This document shows positions 1 to 9,539 of a DNA stretch of 64,000 nucleotides, piece after piece. Position 1 is the first letter of the stretch. Every line of letters starts with the position of its first letter. The notes beneath the pieces are model-generated. The model was not told the DNA's origin. It saw nothing but the letters and a program-made list of their open reading frames with translations, and made no database searches. This DNA is from Thereva unica (Eukaryota > Arthropoda > Insecta > Diptera > Therevidae): NCBI GenBank assembly GCA_949987705.1, contig OX465282.1, positions 918,501 through 982,500 on the forward strand, read 5' to 3'. Position numbers and translations under genes: made by a program.

Positions 1-217
1 CATAATAAGCGAGAAAGTCATCTCTTGTTCGATTATCGAAGTCGTATCGTTCGTAGTTCATAGCGAGCATAGTATTGGATGAAGGCCAGTGGAATATAAA
101 CCACGTGTTGGCGTAGGCAGTTTCGACCAGAGTTGCCTGTCCGACATCGCAGTCAATGATAGAATCATCGACGTTACTTAGGGGCTTACATGTGAGATCT
201 AGTCTTCCACATGTAAA
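1..217 (-). CDS. Partial exon of an unidentified protein, runs off left edge
   Basis: Read on the minus strand, one frame is open from a stop near 280 to the window edge. All three + frames are closed early. The part that looks coding starts near 217 and includes CGRLDLTCKPLSNVDDSIID, then a stretch with VETAYANTWFIFHWPSS, and ends at the edge with NRTRDDFLAYY. Codon use and residue mix look like real protein: aromatic-rich, two to three cysteines, one N-glycosylation sequon (NRT). I do not recognise the family. A lumenal or secreted domain is only a guess. No initiator Met precedes the coding-like part, so it would be an internal or terminal exon. The left splice acceptor is unresolved; AG dinucleotides exist around 205-211. 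It is antisense to siz, so it is either a neighbouring gene or one nested in a siz intron. Confidence 0.45.
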
Positions 218-942
218 AATGTTTGTAAATAATAAAACATGACATAAGGTGACATAATAACATGTTAGAATACGAAATATCTAGAGAACTGCATTTGATT
301 TTATTTCTAGTTCATCGTTTTAAAATGCATCTAGTGATATTGTTTTGAGTCTACAACTACATACATACCTCTTCATGCTTAAAATAAAATAAAATCCTTA
401 ACATCATAAATGCACATCTTCAATATACACCAAGATATTGTAGAACGTTTCCGAAATGTTAAGACTTGTTTGCAATCTCTTAACATATTACCAAGTTGAA
501 TATTTCTACCTTCTCACATATGCATTCCAGATTTATGAACAAACATAAAAAAATTATCCAAATTTCTGCTTGACACTGTACCTTGAAATACCCAAAAAGA
601 AAAATCTTCGTTAAATTTAATTTACAACATCGTCTTAACTAATGAGATCTGTAGCATATGTTAAGATACTGCACTCTCCCTGCTCACAGTGTGGCACTTC
701 CTTACTAATAATATTGTTTCGAGAGTCTCTCCATCTTCCATTTAAATTCCATAAGGTGGTGTATATACGTTCACTAATTCCAGTACAGAGTCTAGTCTAG
801 TAGCATTCTATTTATAGACACCCTTTTTAAGTTTAATGATCTTTGGCTTAATGCATGACTTGCACAAGGCTACATACACAAAATGAAAAATGATCAAGCT
901 TCTTCAAAGGTGCATAACATTATTCAGTGTCTTACGGATTGA
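218..942. other. AT-rich noncoding stretch
   Basis: No coding frame, RNA gene or repeat boundary is recognisable here. It is probably intronic or intergenic DNA left of the LTR element. Its last five bases (ATCAT, 943-947, just outside this interval) are the left copy of that element's target duplication. Confidence 0.4.
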
Positions 943-947
943 ATCAT

Positions 948-1103
948 TGTGGAATATAGTATATTAAATATTAAAACAATATTTATTCGCACCGATTCTT
1001 TATTACTTCTTGATATCATGGAAGCAGCACTTGAACTGACTTCATTCTTGTCGGATGATAGTGCCATAGCGGTTCCGTAAGTTCTTGTTTGTGAACCGCT
1101 ACA
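948..1103 (-). repeat. 3' LTR (left copy)
   Basis: A 156-bp direct repeat identical by eye to 6534-6689. It starts TGTGGAATATAG and ends GAACCGCTACA. It is the downstream LTR because the element reads on the minus strand. A polypurine tract abuts it at 1104-1116. Confidence 0.92.
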
Positions 1104-1116
1104 TCACTCTCCTCCG
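1104..1116 (-). other. Polypurine tract of the LTR element
   Basis: Read on the minus strand this is CGGAGGAGAGTGA, directly against the 3' LTR. That is the expected position for the plus-strand primer in reverse transcription. The following 1117-1378 is AT-rich 3' untranslated sequence of the element. Confidence 0.75.
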
Positions 1117-1378
1117 TAAAAAAAATTCATTACATGTTTTTCTTACAAAAAAAATTTTTCAATAATAATTGATAACAATTATGAATTTTTACTTATTTTT
1201 TTGTTTCAAAATTCTTTTGACTTTTTTTAATGATATTATAATTCTTAATTATCTAGAAATTTACTTAATTTGCTATGCTTCAAAAAATTCTTATTTCCAA
1301 AAATTCAAAATGAAAAAAATTTAAAATGCTAATATTACATTATTTTTGAAGGATTTGAAATTTTCGTTCTTTATTTTT

Positions 1379-4300
1379 TTATAAACTAAAAGTTACTCTC
1401 TTCTTACATTCTGATCTAGTTTGGCGATTAACCGTGAACATGTCTGGGTTGGAAATAAAAGCTGGCTTTAACCTATCTATTGAGATTAATTGATTTTTAC
1501 CGTTGATGTGTATTTTGTAAAATTTATCGTTTCGTTCCAGTACTTCGTGTGGTCCACTGTAAGGTGGATTTAAGCTACTTTTGTATATCTCCTCCCTGAC
1601 AAAGACATGCGAGCATGTGAGAATAGCTTGTGGTATAAATATATTATTTTGTTTTCGAACTCGGGTCGTCTTAGGTTGTATTTTACTTATGGCCTCTCGT
1701 ATTTGTTTGGCTGCTGTAGAGGTAATTTTTGAGCTCATAGTGGTATTTGTAGTAACGAATTCTCCTGGCAGGCGCAAAGACTGTCCGTATAGGATTTGAG
1801 CTGGTGCTAAGCCTATGTCTTCTATTACCGCGGACCTTATTCCAAGAAGAATCCATGGCAAGTTAGAATACCACTTTTTAGGGTCGTTGGTGGCTCGAAT
1901 GGCTACTTTTAATTGTCGATGAAAACGTTCTACTAATCCATTCGATTGGGGATGGTAGGTGGTTGTTCTAATGCGGTGGATTCCCATAATATTTGATAAG
2001 TCTTTAAACAGCCCTGACTCGAATTGAGGACCTTGGTCAGTGGTTAGAGTCATGGGTACCCCAAATTGGGCAATCCATTGGTGAAGGAAAGTTTTTGCGA
2101 TGTTTTCAGAAGAGATATTTTTAAGTGGGATTGCTGTAGGCCAATGCGAAAATCGGTCTTTAATTGTTAATAAGTATGTATAACCATTGGAGGGTGGTAG
2201 CGGTCCGACAATATCCATATGGATATGTTCAAACCTTCCTTCGGGTACTTTAAAGCTTCCATATGGGGCTATAGTGTGACGAGAAATTTTTGATTTCTGA
2301 CATTGGATGCAGCATTTGGCCCACCTTGTGACATCTTTGTTTATTTGTGGCCAAAAATATTTCGACGTTATTAGGTTTCTGGTGCTCCGGATGCTCGGAT
2401 GTGACAAGTTATGTAATGAGTCAAAGACTATCCGACGTAAGCACTCTGGCACATATGGTTTGTAAACATCAGTGGTTGTTTCACACCAAATGTATACTTC
2501 CTGGAGAGGGATGAAAACCTTGTTAAGTTTGACAGAGGAATTTTGGTTGTTTGTTAGTAGTCCTTTTAACTCTTCGTCTTTATTTTGTTCGGCATGTATT
2601 GTTTGTAAGTCTAGTTTGAGATCTATTGCATCAATATGAGACCTGGATAAGGTATCCGATACAATGTTAAGTGGACCTTTGATATACCGAATGTCAGTTG
2701 TGAGTTGGGCTATGTAGTCTAATTGGTTAGTTTGTCGTGAAGACTTTTCTGACTTTGAACATATGGCTTTAGTTAGAGGTTTGTGATCTGTATAAATAGT
2801 AAATTGTTTTCCTTCCACAAAATGTCGAAATCTTTTGGTCGCTAAATATGCGGCCAGGAGTTCCCTATCGAAGGTAGAATATTTTCGTTCACGCTCTTGC
2901 AATCTTTTGGAAAAGAAGCTCAAGGGTTTCCAATTACCTTCTTTAAATTGTTGTAAGACACCACCGATCGCATCATTTGATGCGTCTACCCATAAGCTAA
3001 CCTTTGCCGTGGGATCAGGGTGTTCTAATAGCGTGAAGTTCTTTAATATTGTTTTAATATTGGTGAATGCGTTTTCGCAGCTTTCGGTCCATTTAAGGTT
3101 CTCTTTTGAATCTTTTTGTGATGGGCACTCTTTTATGGCATCATATAGCGGTGCACAGTATTTCGCGACGTTTGGTAGAAATCTGTGATAGAAATTGATC
3201 ATTCCAAGAAAACGTTGTAATTTTTTACATGTTGAGGGTGTCGGAAAATCAACTATTGCTTCTACTCTTTCTTTTGATGGTGTTATGCCCTTTTCCGAAA
3301 TTTCGTGCCCTAAAAAGTCAAGTCGACTAACTCCGAAAATACACTTTGTAGGGTTGACATTAATGCCGTATTGCTCTAATCTTGCGAACAAAATCTTTAA
3401 ATGTTCCTTGTGCTCTTGTGCAGATTTGCTACTGATAAGAATGTCGTCAACATATGCGAATGTAAAATCGAAACCAGTTAACACTTCGTTTATGAAGCGT
3501 TGGAACGTCTGAGCTCCGTTCTTAACGCCAAAGGGCATCCGGAGAAACTCAAATAGGCCAAAAGGAGTTGTGACAGCGGTTTTGTGGATGTCTTCAGGGG
3601 CGACCGGGATCTGATGGTATGCCCTGATAAGATCAATTTTAGAAAATATTTTGCATCCGTGAAGATTTAAGGTAAAATCTTGGATGTTTGGCAAAGGGTA
3701 TTTGTCGAAAATCGTAGCTGCGTTGAGCTGTCGGTAATCTCCACAAGGCCTTAGCTCTGCCGTTGTTTTTTTGGGTACTAAATGTAGGGGTGAAGCTACA
3801 GGCGATGATGAAGGACGGCATATGCCTAATCTAACCATCTCCTGGAATTCCCTTTTGGCAGCTTGAAATCGTTCGCTGTTTAACCTTCTAGGTCGTGCAG
3901 ACGGCAGAGGTCCTTGAGTGTGGATATGGTGTACGACATTATGTTGGACATTTGTGTTGAAATTTGGCGGAGCTTTAAGTGACGGAAATGCATTGAGTAT
4001 GGATGCGAATTCGCCTTCTAGTGGATATAATTTTGGGCTGAATGATTTAACATTTCGTGAAATGCAATTCACTGACAATAAAGTTGTTTTATCTATAAGT
4101 TTTCTTTCTCTCAAGTCGACTAGTAGGTTATATTTGTACAAGAGGTCTGCTCCAATAATCGCATAGTCAACGGCAGCAATCACGAAAGTGTGATCAAATA
4201 CCCGTCGTAGGTTTAAATCTAGCGTTAATCGTTTGAAACCATACGTAGAGATCGGATCGCCGTTTGCGGCTACTAGGTTGAAGTGAGATTGTTTTGTGTA

Positions 4301-4453
4301 TTTGTAATGTGCTTTATTGGGGATTATTGAGATTTCTGCTCCTGTATCTATAAGAAAATGAGTTCTAGTCGACTTATCAAAAACAAATAAGCGGCGTGAT
4401 ATTTTACCTACTCCAGAGGCCGCTGCCGAAGTAGTTAATGTTCGTTTTTTGAA
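1379..4453 (-). CDS. pol: Pol polyprotein: protease, RT, RNase H, integrase
   Basis: The frame is open from just after a TAG at 4454-4456 down to the TAA at 1379-1381. It has no good AUG of its own; translation probably enters by -1 frameshift from gag. Domains in order: aspartic protease with LIDTGAE (about 4345-4365), an IIGADLL flap-end motif, reverse transcriptase with FAYVDDILISS, RNase H with DASNDAIGGV and YTDHKPL, and integrase. The integrase has an H-H-C-C zinc finger (HNLSHPS...CCIQC) and the D, D, E residues seen in HMDIVGP, TDQGPQFES and SNGLVERF. All catalytic residues I can check are present, so the protein may be functional. It would copy the element RNA to DNA and insert it into the host genome. 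The only oddity is its frame relation to gag. Confidence 0.93.
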   Translation of the reverse strand, partial: FKKRTLTTSAAASGVGKISRRLFVFDKSTRTHFLIDTGAEISIIPNKAHYKYTKQSHFNLVAANGDPISTYGFKRLTLDLNLRRVFDHTFVIAAVDYAIIGADLLYKYNLLVDLRERKLIDKTTLLSVNCISRNVKSFSPKLYPLEGEFASILNAFPSLKAPPNFNTNVQHNVVHHIHTQGPLPSARPRRLNSERFQAAKREFQEMVRLGICRPSSSPVASPLHLVPKKTTAELRPCGDYRQLNAATIFDKYPLPNIQDFTLNLHGCKIFSKIDLIRAYHQIPVAPEDIHKTAVTTPFGLFEFLRMPFGVKNGAQTFQRFINEVLTGFDFTFAYVDDILISSKSAQEHKEHLKILFARLEQYGINVNPTKCIFGVSRLDFLGHEISEKGITPSKERVEAIVDFPTPSTCKKLQRFLGMINFYHRFLPNVAKYCAPLYDAIKECPSQKDSKENLKWTESCENAFTNIKTILKNFTLLEHPDPTAKVSLWVDASNDAIGGVLQQFKEGNWKPLSFFSKRLQERERKYSTFDRELLAAYLATKRFRHFVEGKQFTIYTDHKPLTKAICSKSEKSSRQTNQLDYIAQLTTDIRYIKGPLNIVSDTLSRSHIDAIDLKLDLQTIHAEQNKDEELKGLLTNNQNSSVKLNKVFIPLQEVYIWCETTTDVYKPYVPECLRRIVFDSLHNLSHPSIRSTRNLITSKYFWPQINKDVTRWAKCCIQCQKSKISRHTIAPYGSFKVPEGRFEHIHMDIVGPLPPSNGYTYLLTIKDRFSHWPTAIPLKNISSENIAKTFLHQWIAQFGVPMTLTTDQGPQFESGLFKDLSNIMGIHRIRTTTYHPQSNGLVERFHRQLKVAIRATNDPKKWYSNLPWILLGIRSAVIEDIGLAPAQILYGQSLRLPGEFVTTNTTMSSKITSTAAKQIREAISKIQPKTTRVRKQNNIFIPQAILTCSHVFVREEIYKSSLNPPYSGPHEVLERNDKFYKIHINGKNQLISIDRLKPAFISNPDMFTVNRQTRSECKKRVTFSL

Positions 4454-5313
4454 CTATTCGATTCTTTGTGGTTTTGACATGGAGAGATACACCTTCTGGC
4501 ATCTCTGCCATATCGTCGATGGTACCAACATAAATGTTGTCTAGAATGTATTTTTGAATTCGATCTCGATCTAGAAAGTGATCGACTGTTTGAAGAATTT
4601 CTATATCTGGGTCTACTTTGTCTTAATTCTAAACGTTTGATGCGTTCAGTTAAATCCTGAAACGCTTGTGTCATTTGACTGACTGCATCAACTGCGGGGC
4701 TTTGGATGGATGAAATGTTTGAAGAGGCAGTTGAGTCAAAAATTTTGTCAGCTATTGAGAATATTTCCTCTTGAGTATGTGTGCTCTCAACTGCTATAAT
4801 ACATGCTTGGATCGAGGGCGGTAATTTATTAATCCAAAGTTTATGGAGTAAAGGTTTATTAATGAGGCTGTTGCCTCCGGCGAGGGATTCCATTTGTCGA
4901 AAAAGCTCTGAAGGTTTGTATTCCCCGAGCTCAATCTTGTGAAGCAATTCATCTAGCCTACGCTCCTCGGAAGCCCTACTTCTTGTCAGTAAAAGAGATT
5001 TTAAATTTTCATATCTTCCGTTGCTTGGAGGGTTTAGCAGAGCGTCTGCCACGAGTTCCATCGTGTCAGAAGGTAGTGATGCGACGAGGTGGTCATATTT
5101 GGTGCTGGAAGATGTGATACCTTTTACTCGAAATTGGGTTTCTACTTGTACAAACCAGAGATCTGGTCTGTTATTCCAGAAAGGCGGAATTTTTAAGGAC
5201 GTTATGTATGGATTTATTGTATTTATTTCAGAATTATTTATATTGCTACCACTTGCACCGTCGTTCTTTGCCAGAGGGCAAGTTGTGTCACTAGATTTAT
5301 TGTCTTCTGACAT
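4435..5313 (-). CDS. gag: Gag protein with CHCC zinc knuckle
   Basis: A 292-residue ORF starts at an ATG at 5311-5313 and ends TAA at 4435-4437. The N-terminal half (IPPFWNNRPDLWFVQVETQF and following) is the capsid-like domain typical of insect gypsy Gag. A basic Ser/Arg-rich stretch precedes the C-terminal knuckle LCWYHRRYGRDARRCISPC. This has spacing C-x2-H-x9-C-x3-C, rather than the usual CCHC, a feature I associate with CsRn1-type elements. Gag packages the element RNA into cytoplasmic particles. Its last codons contain the frameshift heptamer through which pol would be made. Confidence 0.92.
   Translation of the reverse strand: MSEDNKSSDTTCPLAKNDGASGSNINNSEINTINPYITSLKIPPFWNNRPDLWFVQVETQFRVKGITSSSTKYDHLVASLPSDTMELVADALLNPPSNGRYENLKSLLLTRSRASEERRLDELLHKIELGEYKPSELFRQMESLAGGNSLINKPLLHKLWINKLPPSIQACIIAVESTHTQEEIFSIADKIFDSTASSNISSIQSPAVDAVSQMTQAFQDLTERIKRLELRQSRPRYRNSSNSRSLSRSRSNSKIHSRQHLCWYHRRYGRDARRCISPCQNHKESNSSKNEH
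4444..4450 (-). promoter_or_regulatory. -1 ribosomal frameshift slippery heptamer
   Basis: On the minus strand the heptamer reads A AAA AAC in the gag frame (X XXY YYZ), three codons before the gag stop. The -1 frame has a TAG just upstream and is then open into the protease, so a -1 slip here joins gag to pol. No downstream pseudoknot was modelled. Confidence 0.75.
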
Positions 5314-6516
5314 TTTTTATATTATTATATGAAACTCGGGAGAAAAATCTCGGAAACTCGGAACTAGTGCCTTAGCGATGCTTGCGCTTAAAAAAATTTT
5401 TTTAAGATAGTTAAAGCTCTAAAGCTTAAAATATTTTCAAACGTAAACGATAAATTTTACACACGGAATTCTTATAATTGTTAATATTCTTCATATTCTA
5501 TATGGCAAGAGGTATTTATAAAATAAAAATATAGCTAAATTCAACAGATTAGGTTAGTTAATCGTATAGGTTAAGGCATTATGGATTGATAATATTAATA
5601 AAAAATTTTGTTATGATTTAATTTAAATCCCAAAAGAAAATACGATTAAAAAAATTTTTAATATTGTGAAGAAAAAAATTTTTGGTAACTTACGGATACT
5701 CAGTTATTTCAGATATGTTCATTGTTCATTGCTCGCCACGTATTTTTTATATTTTAAATAAAAAGTATTTGTGTCTCCTTCGTTAAAAATTCTTAAATCT
5801 TTCCCTGTTATACATGCATAAATCTTGATTTTTTTTTAAACTCTAAAATAATTAAATTAGGTATTTTATAATAAATATGATAAGTGAAATCTAAATGAAA
5901 AAAATATCTGTTCTTTGTTTGTCCTGAAGCCTGAGGATTTTTGCGGATGCCGCTGCTGTCATTTTACCGTACTGTGCAGTTTGCATTCTCCGTAGCCTTT
6001 TGATGAAAAGTATTGTCGCCAAAAAAATGTATATACATATATATATGTATATATAAAGCTTTTCGGTCTTCAAAATTATTTTAATGCAGACATATGCTCC
6101 CTGATGCGTTGTTTGAAGAACGCCGGCTTTTATTTTAGCTTTAAACCATGATTTTTACTGCACGTTCCACGATCATGATATTGTTGCGGTTGTTTGAAAA
6201 GAAGAAAAAAACCGTTTTTTTTCCTTTTATTAAACTATAACTTTTCGGTGCACTTTCTTTGCATATTTTCAACCAACTTTCCACACTTTTTTTTAATTTA
6301 ATTATTGATATGTTTTTTTTTTAAATGTTTGATTATTTTATTTGCACGTGGCGTATCAATAAATATCGATTTTACGATCTTCTTCGTACCTGGTACCGTT
6401 TTTTTTGTAAAGCCACGTTTTTTCACTTGTTAACAAAGCACTTGTTAATTTCTATGTTTCTGTTTCTTTTTTTTTTTTTTTTATTTAGTTTATAATATTA
6501 TTAACTATTTGGGACA
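5314..6516 (-). other. Long untranslated leader of the LTR element
   Basis: About 1.2 kb of AT-rich sequence lies between the primer site and the gag ATG, with short upstream ATGs and homopolymer runs. No conserved ORF is visible. A leader this long is unusual for such a compact element and could hold packaging or translation signals. This is inference. Confidence 0.55.
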
Positions 6517-6531
6517 CTGTCGGGGTCACCA
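6517..6531 (-). other. Primer-binding site, tRNA-Trp type
   Basis: The minus strand reads TGGTGACCCCGACAG, starting two bases inside the 5' LTR. Its complement matches the conserved 3' end of eukaryotic tRNA-Trp (TCGGGGTCA plus CCA). tRNA-Trp priming is known for the CsRn1 group. Confidence 0.8.
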
Positions 6532-6533
6532 TT

Positions 6534-6689
6534 TGTGGAATATAGTATATTAAATATTAAAACAATATTTATTCGCACCGATTCTTTATTACTTCTTGAT
6601 ATCATGGAAGCAGCACTTGAACTGACTTCATTCTTGTCGGATGATAGTGCCATAGCGGTTCCGTAAGTTCTTGTTTGTGAACCGCTACA
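6534..6689 (-). repeat. 5' LTR (right copy)
   Basis: A 156-bp LTR identical to 948-1103. It is the promoter-bearing LTR for minus-strand transcription. It is followed by ATCAT (6690-6694), the right copy of the 5-bp target duplication. Confidence 0.92.
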
Positions 6690-7030
6690 ATCATCACTGC
6701 ACTTCATGATGTGTGTTCGGCTTTTCATTTTCACTACTCTTTTTTTATGTTTATTTAGGCCTACCAAAGAGATAAAATTATATTTGTGGATAAAATTTTC
6801 TATATATATGAATGTACACCACAAGAAGGAAATGTCTTAGGTATAGAGTTACTTTAGAGCTCTTTAGCATATAAACAAACATTGAGGCATCTTTTAATGA
6901 ACTCAGAAGTGTGGCACTTGTTAGGATTTCAAAATGGATAAATAAACTTGTTGGACATTAATTAAATAAACAAATAGAAATTTCCTTGAATATTAACTAA
7001 TACTAAACATAGTATTCATTTATTTTTCAG

Positions 7031-7384
7031 GTACGAACTATCACAAGATTTGTTAGAAAAACAAATTGAATTGCTTGAACGTAAATATGGTGGATTAAGG
7101 GCACGAAATGCCGCCATAACAATACAACGTGCCTTTCGACATTATATGATGGTTAAGAAGTTCGCATCAATAACAGCAATGGCCAAAGCAGAGAAACGTT
7201 TAAGTCGCCGTATGATGATGATGTCTGGAACATCTGGTACTGGTGATGATGGTCCACCATCAAATTCATCATCATCAGCATATGGTAGCGCAATTGAATC
7301 ACAAGCAAGCGAAACAAGTGGTTCACCACAGAGCCAACATCTGCAACAGCAGTCACAGCAACAGCAGCCAAGAGTTTGTGCAAC
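7031..7384 (+). CDS. siz: schizo/loner (IQSEC-type Arf GEF), IQ-motif exon
   Basis: This is the first siz exon visible; earlier exons lie outside the window. The acceptor is TTTTTCAG|G and the donor AAC|GTAAGT. The frame enters one base into a codon and gives [21 protein letters not shown], a short helical segment, then the IQ motif [22 protein letters not shown] Met-rich, Ser-rich, then poly-Gln tail follows. Siz/IQSEC proteins are Arf-family exchange factors that activate Arf GTPases at membranes. In Drosophila, siz (loner) acts in myoblast fusion and axon guidance, and vertebrate IQSECs are postsynaptic. The IQ motif binds calmodulin. Across the five exons the phases fit (2, 0, 1, 1), giving about 1000 residues of continuous protein. 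Confidence 0.92.
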
Positions 7385-7451
7385 GTAAGTTTTGTGAAAC
7401 ATACATACATACAATGATGAATTTTACTTATAAATATTATTTTTATTTTAG

Positions 7452-8841
7452 AATAACTGCTGGTCCACCCGGCTGTCATCCATCATCCGCCCGTATTCCG
7501 CCCACAAGATCGATGTCATTACGTGAACGTCGACAGCTTGATTCAAGTCCAATACCACGTAGCCAATCTGGAAATACATCACCAATGCCTCCCGTTTCAA
7601 CATGCTGGTCACAATCATCAGCAGTACCTGGTGCATCATCTTCATCAAATACTTCACATCCGCATGTAAATTTACTACATGCATCCGAACAGCACTATTA
7701 CAGTACACCGACACAGTGCCAGCCACAATATTTAAGTGGTCCGAATAATACCTATCATTCTGTCCCACACGATGGCAGCTTTAGTTCCAGTAATTCTCAT
7801 TTAGACTCTTCTATTAATTCATCGTGGGTAAGTAACGACAACTGGTTCGTCAAAGTTCAAAGGATTTTACTCACGGATGGCCTCATTCCGATCTTCCAGA
7901 ATTCATACAATTCACCCCATACACCATACTATACAGCGCAACAAATCTATATGAGACCTCGCGGAGCAACACCGACTAGTAGTGGGAAGAGAGTACCGCC
8001 AGAGGTACCAAAACGAACTTCTTCGATAACATCTCAACAGCAGCAGATGCGACAGACACCGCCTCCACCTGCATTAATGGATTCATCAACACGTCATCTA
8101 CGTCCGAATGGTCTTTGCAAGACTGCAGAAAATGGCAGTCTTACATCTGTACAAAGCTCTGGAAGCGATAGTAGTGCTGCATCAGCTGAACGTATAGCAA
8201 ACTGTGATCTCTCCTCAGATCGGTCCAATTCCCCACAGACATGGAAACGAGGAACCAATTTGAACAGCTCAAATCAATTCGCCCAGTCACCTGATCATAT
8301 GATGATCATGTCCACACATCCTGCAACAACAACAAGTCAAGTAGTCCCCGAGGATTGTATGAGCTCTCATACAAGTGCTGCCCAGTATGAACAGCACGAT
8401 CAGCATGAACAGCTGGCAGCAACAACACCACAGAACTATAAAGTATCAGAGACCATTAGAAAGAGACAGTATCGTGTTGGATTAAACCTATTTAATAAGA
8501 AACCCGAAAAGGGTATTGCATATTTGATAAGAAGAGGCTTTCTAGAGAATACCCCACAAGGTGTTGCAAGATTTCTCATTTCTCGTAAAGGACTATCGCG
8601 ACAGATGATTGGAGAATATTTAGGAAATTTACAAAATCAATTTAATATGGCTGTGCTGGAATGTTTTGCTGGTGAATTAGATTTATCTGGGATGCAGGTA
8701 GATGTAGCGTTACGGAAATTTCAAGCATATTTTCGAATGCCTGGCGAAGCTCAGAAAATTGAAAGACTTATGGAAATTTTCTCACAACGTTATTGTCAAT
8801 GTAATTCCGATATTGTTGCACGCCTGAGATCATCGGATACG
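7452..8841 (+). CDS. siz: siz exon: low-complexity linker and first half of Sec7
   Basis: The acceptor is TTTTAG|AA and the donor ACG|GTGAGT. The exon begins [20 protein letters not shown], runs through a Ser/Pro/Gln-rich linker, and enters the Sec7 domain at [20 protein letters not shown]. It includes [20 protein letters not shown] and the catalytic glutamic finger in [17 protein letters not shown]; the Glu codon is at 8746-8748. The finger Glu is what drives GDP release from Arf. An in-frame 72-nt stretch at 7828-7899 has splice-like ends and may be an intron (listed separately). Removing it keeps the frame. Confidence 0.92.
7828..7899 (+). other. Possible 72-nt intron or exitron inside siz exon
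   Basis: The stretch begins G|GTAAGTAACG and ends with a pyrimidine-rich tract and TTCCAG. It is 72 nt, has no stop in frame, and encodes a segment ([11 protein letters not shown]) unlike the low-complexity Ser/Pro/His linker around it. Joining the flanks keeps the frame (INSSW then NSYNSPHTP). By eye the donor is as good as those of the accepted introns. Confidence 0.6.
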
Positions 8842-9539
8842 GTGAGTACTTGTAATTAATTTACCCTTGCGGTTATATTGAAGATTGACTAATGAAAATA
8901 TTATTATTTTAATTTTTTTTTGTTTCTTTACAATAGGAATAAATTGTTTGATATTGGAATTAATTATTCATTGGCGGCGGGTTCATGCATTATGACCTTC
9001 GTAGATAATAAAAAATTGTATGTATGCTTAGACACATGCGCAGCAGTGTTGGGAGCGTTAGAATTTTTAGTACATACTAATTATTGATTGTCTGCTCGTC
9101 TTTATCTTGCAGGCAAAGTTTTCAGTTATTTTAGTCTTTATTTATTATTGAGAAAAATAGTTTAACCTTGATAGAAATAATCTTAAAGACAGCTGTTATG
9201 CTCAAAGGAGAGGTACACACACCTTAGATTGGGTGAATCCTTTAACATGATCAAATCATACAGGAAAACTAGATACTCGGGCTGAGTATCCTTTCGTGGC
9301 GAACTGAGTGATATATTTAAAGGCACTCATTTAAATCTGTGATGGAATACAGCCAAGAAGAACAGCGACCATGAAAGTTATAAAAACTTGCTAGCTATCT
9401 ATAATAGAGTGTTTGGAAGAAGCTTGTAGAGCATCCAAGATCCCTGAGGCCCGACAAAACCTAATGTGCCTTATAAAACACCTTAATTAAAGTTTGGATC
9501 GCTGTGGTTAGCCTAGATTGATTGCTTACTGCCAAGGTT

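Larger units (their letters stand above)
948..6689 (-). mobile_element. Complete Ty3/gypsy LTR retrotransposon, CsRn1/Kabuki-like
   Basis: The 5742-bp element is transcribed from the minus strand. It is bounded by two LTRs (948-1103 and 6534-6689) that read identical over 156 bp, start TG and end CA, and are flanked by ATCAT on both sides (943-947 and 6690-6694). Inside, in transcription order, are a primer site, a leader of about 1.2 kb, gag, a -1 frameshift site, pol (protease, reverse transcriptase, RNase H, integrase) and a polypurine tract. No stop or frameshift interrupts the catalytic domains. The combination of a tRNA-Trp-type primer site and a CHCC gag knuckle is what I associate with the CsRn1 clade (Kabuki in Bombyx). 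That assignment is from knowledge of the group, not from a tree. Identical LTRs argue for recent insertion. It lies upstream of the siz IQ exon, probably in an intron. Confidence 0.93.

Noticed and set aside
5891..6073. Small minus frame in the LTR element leader
   Set aside because: Contains TATA-type simple repeat (IYIYIYICIY) and no domain. Probably noncoding leader.
7153..7479. Minus frames across the siz IQ exon
   Set aside because: Shadows of the poly-Gln and poly-Ser codons of the real + strand exon.
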